Of a stretch of 12,026 nt of DNA, positions 1-5,263 are shown piece by piece. Below the pieces are notes generated by a model. That model searched no databases. It was not told the origin of the DNA and saw nothing but the letters and a program-made list of their open reading frames with translations. Where the stretch lies: positions 1-12,026 of the forward strand of contig JBGPKH010000231.1 of the NCBI GenBank assembly GCA_041485845.1. Reading direction: 5' to 3'. Each line of letters begins with the position of its first letter. The first letter of the stretch is position 1. The position numbers were made by a program, and so were the translations under genes. Source of the stretch: OMOG01 sp041485845 (lineage in GTDB: Bacteria; Acidobacteriota; Terriglobia; Bryobacterales; Bryobacteraceae).

Positions 1-1785
1 AGACGTCAGCGGCGGCGGGGAAGCCAGTGGCGCTGTGGCGATCGGGATCGCAGCGACGACCGCAACGGCCGGCTGGAATACCACCGGACGGGGCACTAGC
101 GGTACGGTTTCCGCTTCTCCATCTCCCGCCGGACCTGGAGGGGTGTACTTGGGCAGGCGCAATGACGGGAGCGTCATGGCGCAGGTGGCCGACCGGCTTT
201 TCCCGTTGGGCCGCCGGGGGAATTGCCGTACTTGCGTGGCCGGCGCCGGCGCCGGTCCTGCCCAGAGGGGCCGATGTACGATTTCGGGAAGCTGAACGGC
301 ATGGTCGCCCGCCCGGCTTTCCAAGGGGACAGCGGTGAACGCCGTGACGGCCGGCGCGGACTGCGCCGGGCTGGGAGCGCGTGTCGCCACGAACGGAGCC
401 AGCGCCGCTTCTCTCCGGACAGGGAGATCGGTTAGCCGGGCCCCCGGCTCTTCCCTCGGCCAGGAGATCGCGGAGGAAACCCGCGGGACCTGGGACGCCA
501 GCGCGACCACGGGACTGGCTGCCGGCCACTCCAGGAAAGGAGCAAGCGCCGTTTCCGTCGCAAGACGGAGACCCGCGGCGGGAGTTCCGGATTCCCGCGG
601 CGCCCAGGCGATCGCCACGGACACCAGGCCGGGTGTAGACGGCACGGGTTCCTTGGGCTTCAGGGTCAGGGTCGAGAGCAGCAGCGTCACCGCGCCGGGA
701 ATGCTCGTGCCGGCGATGGCGCGAAGTTCCGTGAGCGCCGCGGGCAGTCCGCACGCCGGCCTGCCCCGATTCTCGATGGGCGACGGCTCGCATGCCGATA
801 GCGAATGCCGCGCATCCGCCATGCTCGGCATGCGTACTATTGCGAACCCCTCCGCCGCCGACACCCGGATATGCTGCAACAGGTCTTCCGTCGGATGGAG
901 CTGCGCTACATCAGGGTACCGCAGTGCCATCGATTTCCCGCCCATAGCGGCCGCCGCGAGGCCCGCTCTCGGCCGCACGGCCGGTGTGGCCAATTCGGCG
1001 GCGGGAGATCGCTGGAACCGGACACCGGTCGGCAGCCTCGGCTGGCCGATCGCGCACCCTGCCAACTGCGGCAATACCGGCTGCAATTCGCCCGCAAGAG
1101 CGTCAGAGGCCGATGGGTATGCGTTGCGCACTGCGGCCGCGGCCCCCGGAACGGGCATCCAGCGCGCGCTCTCCGGCGGATCTGCTGCTGCCGTCCGTCC
1201 GCCCGCTACATCCAACGCCGCCGCGGGAACCTGCAGCGCTCGCAGACGCACCGCGGGCGATGGACCGGGTTTGGTTCTGAGATCCAGCACCGGCGGTCTC
1301 CATGCCGGTTCCCACGGAGTCAATCCGGCGGCCCCCGCCACTCCTGCGCCGTGTCCGGTCGCGACTCCACTCCACGTAGTCAGACGGGCGGGCGGGCATT
1401 CCGGCAGGTGAAGGGAGCGGAAGAGAGGTTCGGGCGAAGGCGTGAAAGCGGCCGGCGGCGGAGCGCTGAAGGCGCCGCCTGAGAGGGGCTTCGCTGTGCT
1501 TCCGAGAAGAGGTGTGATACCCATGGGCCAGGACTTGCGGATCTGAATCGCGTGCGCCGGGGACTCCAGTTGCCAGGCGGCAGCCGGTCGCCTGCCATTC
1601 TCCTGCAATGGCATCTTGACACAGAAGCCGGCGATGCCCACCGGCGCTGGCTCCGCCGCTCGAATCTGGCCGAGAGCTTTTCCCAGTCGCTCATCGTAAA
1701 GCTGGCGGTGAGCGCCATTGCAGAATTCGTCTCCCCGGAGGAGTCGGAAGGCACCGATTTCTTTACCGCAATACAGGCAACCCAC
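1..1785 (-). CDS. Zinc-knuckle-headed protein with long Pro/Ala-rich tail, function unknown (C-terminus beyond window)
   Basis: This frame is open for 595 codons from a GTG at 1785-1783 to the window edge. I translated it codon by codon and found no stop. An in-frame TAG at 1804-1806 leaves almost no alternative start. GAGGA at 1795-1791 is a Shine-Dalgarno sequence 5 nt upstream. The N-terminus reads MGCLYCGKEIG, then EFCNGAHRQLYDERLGKAL, giving C3, C6, C22 and H26 in a C-x2-C-x15-C-x3-H pattern that suits one zinc ion. The remainder is dominated by Pro, Ala, Arg and short hydrophobic patches, with a more ordered-looking patch around MALRYPDVAQLHPTEDLLQH (about residues 292-311). No signal peptide or transmembrane segment is visible, so it is probably cytoplasmic. 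I recall similar CxYCGxxIGxxRLLRxxEFC heads in Acidobacteriota proteins, all uncharacterised. Zinc binding is inferred from spacing alone. It is divergent from the S9-like gene. Confidence 0.8.
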   Translation of the reverse strand, partial: MGCLYCGKEIGAFRLLRGDEFCNGAHRQLYDERLGKALGQIRAAEPAPVGIAGFCVKMPLQENGRRPAAAWQLESPAHAIQIRKSWPMGITPLLGSTAKPLSGGAFSAPPPAAFTPSPEPLFRSLHLPECPPARLTTWSGVATGHGAGVAGAAGLTPWEPAWRPPVLDLRTKPGPSPAVRLRALQVPAAALDVAGGRTAAADPPESARWMPVPGAAAAVRNAYPSASDALAGELQPVLPQLAGCAIGQPRLPTGVRFQRSPAAELATPAVRPRAGLAAAAMGGKSMALRYPDVAQLHPTEDLLQHIRVSAAEGFAIVRMPSMADARHSLSACEPSPIENRGRPACGLPAALTELRAIAGTSIPGAVTLLLSTLTLKPKEPVPSTPGLVSVAIAWAPRESGTPAAGLRLATETALAPFLEWPAASPVVALASQVPRVSSAISWPREEPGARLTDLPVRREAALAPFVATRAPSPAQSAPAVTAFTAVPLESRAGDHAVQLPEIVHRPLWAGPAPAPATQVRQFPRRPNGKSRSATCAMTLPSLRLPKYTPPGPAGDGEAETVPLVPRPVVFQPAVAVVAAIPIATAPLASPPPLTS

Positions 1786-1812
1786 GAGGTTCCTCGTCAG
1801 AATCTACCGAGA

Positions 1813-1818
1813 ATTATA
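1813..1818 (-). promoter_or_regulatory. Candidate -10 box (TATAAT) for the zinc-knuckle gene
   Basis: Read on the minus strand, 1818-1813 is a perfect TATAAT, 27 nt upstream of the GTG at 1785. This would give a very short leader. No good -35 hexamer is visible about 17 bp further upstream, so the call rests on the -10 match and its position in the AT-richer divergent spacer. Confidence 0.4.
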
Positions 1819-1831
1819 ACGTCAATTTCCG

Positions 1832-1861
1832 TTGAAAAGTCGCGTGAATTACCTCGATATT
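1832..1861 (+). promoter_or_regulatory. Candidate promoter for the S9-like gene
   Basis: TTGAAA (1832-1837) and GATATT (1856-1861) are separated by 18 bp, which would place transcription start near 1868 and give a leader of about 65 nt. The downstream spacer contains AGTTAA twice (1873-1878 and 1897-1902) and TAACT (1890-1894), which could be a small operator. This is weak evidence from hexamer matches only. Confidence 0.25.
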
Positions 1862-1920
1862 CCGCTGGATTTAGTTAAGAATTTGAGCCTAACTGAAGTT
1901 AATGTGACGCGATCCCACGC

Positions 1921-1926
1921 AGGAGG
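1921..1926 (+). promoter_or_regulatory. Shine-Dalgarno AGGAGG that sets the GTG start at 1934
   Basis: AGGAGG lies 7 nt upstream of the GTG at 1934, close to ideal spacing. It argues for this start over the upstream ATG-like opening at 1832, which would add 34 residues before the signal peptide and has no comparable ribosome binding site. Confidence 0.75.
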
Positions 1927-1933
1927 AAAGTCT

Positions 1934-3883
1934 GTGTTACCCACCTGTGAGAGACTGGATTTGTTGAAGAAAACCGCCCCCATCTTTCTGGCCGCGGCGA
2001 TCGCCGCCTGGGCCGCGCGGCCCCCCTTCATCACCGAAGACTGGTGGGCGTGGCGCTTCTCCGGCGACCCGCGTATCGCGCCCGGCGGTGAGTGGGTGGT
2101 CTACCAGGAGAGTTGGAACCACCGGGCGGCGGACGCGGTATTCTCGAACCTCTGGTTGGTTTCGAGCAACGGCAAGACCCGGCGCCCGCTGACCCAGGGC
2201 AATTGGCGCGATACCTCTCCGCGATGGTCCCCCGACGGCGCGCGCGTCGCCTGGCTTTCGGACCGCACCGGCAGTCCCCAGATCTGGGTGGGGCGGTGGG
2301 AGGAGGGCGGCGAGACGCGAGGCGCGGTCGCCACGCCCGGGCAAGGCGCTGCCAGGACCGGCAGGGCTACACCAGACAAGGCCGGCACGCGAGGCCAAGT
2401 CGGTGCGCAAGGCGCGGTCGCCGAACAGAGCCCGGCCGACCCGCGGAGCATGGCCGCACAGGCCCCGGCTGCCGCTCGAGTCACCACCGGGGAGCGGCCG
2501 TTGAGCCTGGCGTGGTCCCCGGACGGTGAATCGATTGCGTTCACCGCCCTGGCCCCCATGAAGACCGCGCCGCCGGTCTGGGCGCCGCCGGCCATCTTAC
2601 CGCGGCTCCATCAGCCGCGTGAGGGCTACCTGCACCTGTTCCTGGCGCCGGCTTCGGGCGGCGCCGCCCGCCAGATCTCGAGCGGCAATTTCGATTACAC
2701 CGGCGAGCCTGCCTGGATGCCGGATGGGCGGTCGATTCTCATGTCGCGCGACGGCGAGATCTACTCCATCCGCCTGGCCGATGGCGCCGCCCGGCAGTTG
2801 ACCCGCGAAGGGGGCCGCAACCTGCACCCGCTGCCCTCGTCCGATGGCGCCAAAATCGCCTGGCTGGCCACTGGGGACCAATCGCAAAGTTACGCGGTGC
2901 GTAAAGTCTGCGTGATGAATGCCGACGGCAGCCGCGTGAAAGTGCTGAGCGGATCGCTCGACCGCGACGCCACCGATCCGCAGTGGAGCTCCGATTCGCG
3001 CACCGTGTACTTCCTGGCGGACGATCGCGGTTCCACGCACGTCTACGCGGCGCGCAACGATGGCACGGTGCGCCAGGCGACCAGCGCACCCGAGCGGCTG
3101 TGGGGCTTCTCGCTGGCCGATAACGGGCGCGCGGTTGCCGTGCGCTCCACACCGTCGGAATCCGGCGGCGTCTACACCTTCACGGTGGATCGCGTTTCCC
3201 AGCCGGTTGTGCTTCACACGCCCAATGAACACCTCCTGGCGGAGCGCGAGAGCGGCGCGCTGGAGGAGATTGACTACCCGTCGGGCGCCAATACCATTCA
3301 GGCCTGGATGGTGAAGCCGCCGGACTTCGACGCGGCCGGGAAATATCCCCTGCTGCTGGATATCCGCGACCATCCGCGCGCCATGTGCGGCGTGGATTTC
3401 AACCTGCGCGCGCAAATCTTCGCGGCCCGCGGCTTCGTGGTCCTGTGCGTGAATCCGCGCGGCACGCCGGGTTACGGCGAAGTCTTTGGCAATCTTCTGC
3501 CCACGCGAAATCCCGGCGACGATTACGACGACCTCATGGCCGGAGTGGACTTCGTGGTGGCCAAGGGATATGTCGATGCCCGGCGCTTGACCGTGGCCGG
3601 CGGCGTATTGGCGGTGTGGACCATCGGGCATACCGACCGCTTCCGCTCGGCCGTGGTTACGCACCTGGCTGGCGATTGGGGCGCGAAGCCCTGGGGGGAT
3701 GCGCAGAATCTGAAGACTCCGGCCCTGCTGCTGGCGGACGATCCGGACCCTGCCAGCGAGGCGCTCTATGCCGCCTTGCAGTCGCGGAAAGTGGGCGCGG
3801 CGCTGGCGCGGATGGGAACGGCAGCCAAGCCCGGCGAGCAGATTCTGGAATTGGAGGCGATCCTGGCGTGGCTGGCCAGGTGA
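1934..3883 (+). CDS. Exported PD40 beta-propeller / S9-fold protein, probable catalytically dead peptidase homologue
   Basis: The protein has 649 residues from GTG 1934. The N-terminus has a basic start and the hydrophobic run APIFLAAAIAAWAA (about residues 15-28), indicating export. Propeller blades follow with PD40 motifs such as SPRWSPDGARVAWLSDR (95-111), LAWSPDGESIAF (192-203), a PDGRS motif (about 257-271), QWSSDSRTVYFLADDRG (about 350-366) and a weak one near 390-406. From about residue 443 the alpha/beta-hydrolase domain begins. FAARGFVVLCVNPRGTPGYG and DYDDLMAGVDFVVAKGYVD match S9 family peptidases well. Active members then have a GGSxGG nucleophile elbow followed by WIVGHTDRF. Here the text is VAGGVLAVWTIGHTDRF (554-570), with no serine. 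The usual HGGPH is RDHPR (478-482), and the region expected to carry the catalytic His is only MGTAAKPGEQ. All losses are in frame. I infer a non-hydrolytic binding or regulatory role, with the propeller possibly functional. The gene converges on the antitoxin, 8 bp apart. Confidence 0.88.
   Translation: MLPTCERLDLLKKTAPIFLAAAIAAWAARPPFITEDWWAWRFSGDPRIAPGGEWVVYQESWNHRAADAVFSNLWLVSSNGKTRRPLTQGNWRDTSPRWSPDGARVAWLSDRTGSPQIWVGRWEEGGETRGAVATPGQGAARTGRATPDKAGTRGQVGAQGAVAEQSPADPRSMAAQAPAAARVTTGERPLSLAWSPDGESIAFTALAPMKTAPPVWAPPAILPRLHQPREGYLHLFLAPASGGAARQISSGNFDYTGEPAWMPDGRSILMSRDGEIYSIRLADGAARQLTREGGRNLHPLPSSDGAKIAWLATGDQSQSYAVRKVCVMNADGSRVKVLSGSLDRDATDPQWSSDSRTVYFLADDRGSTHVYAARNDGTVRQATSAPERLWGFSLADNGRAVAVRSTPSESGGVYTFTVDRVSQPVVLHTPNEHLLAERESGALEEIDYPSGANTIQAWMVKPPDFDAAGKYPLLLDIRDHPRAMCGVDFNLRAQIFAARGFVVLCVNPRGTPGYGEVFGNLLPTRNPGDDYDDLMAGVDFVVAKGYVDARRLTVAGGVLAVWTIGHTDRFRSAVVTHLAGDWGAKPWGDAQNLKTPALLLADDPDPASEALYAALQSRKVGAALARMGTAAKPGEQILELEAILAWLAR
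2308..2490 (+). other. Low-complexity insert between propeller blades of the S9-like protein
   Basis: About 60 residues (roughly 125-186) rich in Ala, Gly, Gln, Pro, Thr and Arg separate the IWVGRW strand from the next PD40 motif, where related proteins have only a short strand and turn. A 12-bp string GGCGCGGTCGCC occurs at 2321-2332 and again at 2411-2422, an offset of exactly 90 bp. This hints at an imperfect 30-codon duplication. The reading frame stays open, so it is probably a disordered surface loop. Confidence 0.5.
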
Positions 3884-3891
3884 CGGCTTCA

Positions 3892-4209
3892 TCATGCAAC
3901 CGCCGCCAGACCCTTTTGGGCGACGAGGGTGAGCAGCTTGAGTGAGGAACCGCTGGGGTGCTTGTCACCGCGTTCCCACTGGCTGACCAGGCCCGTTGTC
4001 ACGTTGAGATAACGCGCGAAAACCGCCTGGCTCGCGCCCTCACGCAGACGAAGCGCGCGGATTTCTTTAGGCTTCAGCGGCCGCACAGGCGTGAGGCACA
4101 AGTCGTCGAATTCGCGCATGGTGCGCTTGTCCATGATGCCGGCGGCGTGAAGACCTTCGGCAGTCTCGTGGAGGGAAGCCATGAGTGGACTACGGTATTG
4201 CTTGCTCAT
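3892..4209 (-). CDS. HTH (XRE/HigA2-like) antitoxin and autorepressor
   Basis: The protein has 105 residues. Residues 1-45 look poorly structured. Residues 46-100 form an XRE-type DNA-binding domain, with helix 2 and turn at SQAVFARYLNV (60-70) and recognition helix at TGLVSQWERG (72-81), followed by a LKLL helix. This layout of a flexible N-terminal arm before the HTH matches HigA2/NadS-type antitoxins, in which the N-terminal arm neutralises the toxin and the HTH represses the operon (family knowledge). The gene follows the toxin gene and overlaps its end by 20 bp. Its Shine-Dalgarno GAGGTGAT (4222-4215) lies inside the toxin coding sequence, so the two are probably translationally coupled. 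It ends 8 bp from the stop of the convergent S9-like gene. A second Met (residue 10) is a less likely start. Confidence 0.85.
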   Translation of the reverse strand: MSKQYRSPLMASLHETAEGLHAAGIMDKRTMREFDDLCLTPVRPLKPKEIRALRLREGASQAVFARYLNVTTGLVSQWERGDKHPSGSSLKLLTLVAQKGLAAVA

Positions 4210-4576
4210 CGCACATCACCTCTGTCAGTGCTCCGGACGCGATCGCCCGCGAAATCGTTTTGTCGGCATAGGCCGGCAATTCGGTGGCGAGCTTTCTGAG
4301 AGCTGCCAGTTCGTCCTCACGGAGGTTGTCCTGCTCCTTCTTGGCGAAGCCGTGAACGAAAAAGGCTCGCGATCCCGTCTCGAATACAATCAACGTCCGA
4401 AACCCGCCAGACTTCCCCTGGCCGCGCCTGGCGATCCGCTGCTTGATCACCCCACCTCCAAGGTCGGCGGCAGTCAGTCCCCGATCGGCATCGCGGACTG
4501 TCCTGCAGAGGGCTGCGTCACCGATGCCGGCCTTCCTCGCAAAGCGCGCGAACGCCTTGTTCTTGAATATCCGCAC
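4190..4576 (-). CDS. RelE/HigB-like toxin of a type II toxin-antitoxin pair (COG4737-like)
   Basis: The protein has 128 residues, starting at GTG 4576-4574 behind GAGGG (4586-4582). It matches the small RelE-superfamily proteins I associate with COG4737. The landmarks are ADLGGGVIKQRIARRGQGKS (about 37-56), FRTLIVF, the strand AFFVHGFAKKEQDNL (71-85) and a C-terminal helix ending ASGALTEV. In RelE/HigB-type toxins this fold is usually a ribosome-dependent mRNA interferase, and the conserved basic residues here (R47, R50, K55, R60, K79, K80) fit RNA contact. The activity itself is inferred. The toxin-first, antitoxin-second order is the HigBA arrangement. Residues 122-128 (CDEQAIP) extend past the usual family end and cover the antitoxin start. 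Confidence 0.85.
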   Translation of the reverse strand: MRIFKNKAFARFARKAGIGDAALCRTVRDADRGLTAADLGGGVIKQRIARRGQGKSGGFRTLIVFETGSRAFFVHGFAKKEQDNLREDELAALRKLATELPAYADKTISRAIASGALTEVMCDEQAIP

Positions 4577-4587
4577 CTACCCTCGCC

Positions 4588-4607
4588 GGGAAAAGCGGGG
4601 AAAAGCG
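4588..4607 (-). promoter_or_regulatory. Tandem 10-bp direct repeat upstream of the toxin, candidate antitoxin operator
   Basis: On the plus strand GGGAAAAGCG occurs twice back to back (4588-4597 and 4598-4607), 11 bp upstream of the toxin GTG. A 10-bp period puts both copies on the same DNA face. Autorepression by the HTH antitoxin would need a site here, but XRE dimers usually prefer inverted repeats, so the role is an inference. Confidence 0.4.
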
Positions 4608-4625
4608 CTGCTATGATCCGAAATC

Positions 4626-4631
4626 AGTATA
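4626..4631 (-). promoter_or_regulatory. Candidate -10 box (TATACT) for the toxin-antitoxin operon
   Basis: Minus-strand TATACT at 4631-4626 lies about 50 bp upstream of the toxin start, with the tandem 10-bp repeat between it and the gene, a sensible position for repression. No convincing -35 hexamer is seen at the right distance. Confidence 0.3.
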
Positions 4632-4853
4632 ACACCGAGTACTATAGATGGAGGGGTTCGTCCGCGCGTACACCTTGGATTGCCTCGATCAATCCCCTGG
4701 CCGCGTGCTCTGCTTCCCCGGATCGAGATCCGCCTCCAGGGATTCATTGCCTGGTGGGTGGCCGAGGATTTCGAGCCGGCTTTTCCTCAAATTCGGCGCC
4801 ACAACCCACCGGTCTCTTGACCCCGTCTGTCACAATAAAATCAGGAGGAGAAA

Positions 4854-5162
4854 GTGCGTATATCGCTCAAACTTGCGTGCCCGCCCACGGACGCAGTGAC
4901 GCATCGTCTGGAAAAAAGCCGCCCCATGCGTCACAAAATTCCGGGCCTTCTCTGTAACCAAAAGAAAACCAGGGGCTTAACCGCAACGAAAAAAATACAC
5001 CCGCCTTGCCCCGGAATCGTCGCACCGGCGCCCGATCCGCACCGCCGCCACCCCGCGCATAGGGAGACGCATCCTGCGAAGAAAGCCCTCCGGATGCGTC
5101 TCCCAATTTTCATCCAAGCCTGTAACCGGCACGCAAACAAGGACTTACTCGGCCATGAATGA
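4854..5162 (+). CDS. Dubious 102-residue ORF behind a perfect Shine-Dalgarno, possible gene remnant
   Basis: A GTG at 4854 follows AGGAGGAG (4843-4850) at good spacing, as strong a ribosome binding site as that of the S9-like gene. TAAAAT (4836-4841) just before it resembles a -10 box but no matching -35 fits. The product begins MRISLKLACPPTDAV and soon becomes a Lys/Arg/His/Pro-rich sequence with no recognisable domain. Two intergenic-type palindromes fall inside the frame. I read this as either the surviving 5' end of a degraded gene or a chance ORF. A small functional peptide cannot be excluded. Confidence 0.2.
   Translation: MRISLKLACPPTDAVTHRLEKSRPMRHKIPGLLCNQKKTRGLTATKKIHPPCPGIVAPAPDPHRRHPAHRETHPAKKALRMRLPIFIQACNRHANKDLLGHE
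4896..4934. repeat. Palindromic element A (9-bp perfect arms)
   Basis: GTGACGCAT (4896-4904) pairs perfectly with ATGCGTCAC (4926-4934) across a 21-nt loop containing GAAAAAAGCC. An A-rich AAAATT follows. It shares the GACGCAT core and the GAA-AAAGCC loop text with element B, about 165 bp downstream. Confidence 0.6.
5062..5104. repeat. Palindromic element B (13-bp perfect arms), possible terminator
   Basis: GGGAGACGCATCC (5062-5074) pairs perfectly with GGATGCGTCTCCC (5092-5104) across a 17-nt loop containing GAAGAAAGCC. AATTTT (5105-5110) follows, so a plus-strand transcript could form a hairpin with a weak U-tract. Because it resembles element A in both arm core and loop, a dispersed intergenic repeat family is at least as likely as a simple terminator. 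Confidence 0.65.
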
Positions 5163-5263
5163 TAACTCCACATCCCCCGAAAAATGCGAATTTTCGACTC
5201 CCAGCCTTCCGGCCCCATTTCGCGACTTTTTGCCGGAACCGGAGTTTAGAGTCCATTAACCCC

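Larger units (their letters stand above)
4577..5263. other. Intergenic region of 687 bp with no convincing gene
   Basis: This stretch separates the divergent toxin and Ig-protein genes. It contains the toxin promoter area (4588-4640), a strong Shine-Dalgarno with a dubious short ORF (4843-5162) and two related palindromes (4896-4934 and 5062-5104). It also has a small inverted repeat CGAAAA/TTTTCG (5178-5183 and 5191-5196). Between 4641 and 4842 I see no recognisable coding similarity. The region has A-rich patches unlike the flanking genes. No tRNA, rRNA or CRISPR structure was recognised. Confidence 0.6.

Noticed and set aside
335..1411. 358-codon plus-strand ORF, with another at 805-1482
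   Set aside because: Composition is a jumble of Ala, Arg, Ser and Gly with no motif. The minus-strand frame across the same bases is open for 595 codons, has a ribosome binding site and starts with an ordered CxxC/CxxxH motif.
1832..1933. Upstream start of the S9-like gene at 1832
   Set aside because: It would bury the signal peptide behind about 50 residues. The AGGAGG at 1921-1926 points to GTG 1934, and the interval reads like promoter DNA.
3542..3640. Sequencing frameshift as the cause of the missing Ser motif
   Set aside because: Both sides of the gap, GYVDARRL and IGHTDRF, are in the same frame and the shortfall is a whole number of codons.
2597..3895. 432-codon minus-strand ORF opposite the S9-like gene
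   Set aside because: It is a shadow: the plus frame contains recognisable propeller and hydrolase motifs over the same bases.
4181..4957. 258-codon plus-strand ORF across the toxin gene
   Set aside because: It overlaps a well-supported toxin and shows no domain; it is explained by antisense GC bias.
5178..5196. CGAAAA/TTTTCG inverted repeat as a terminator or operator
   Set aside because: The arms are only 6 bp and AT-rich, and there is no U-tract or second copy, so it could easily be chance.
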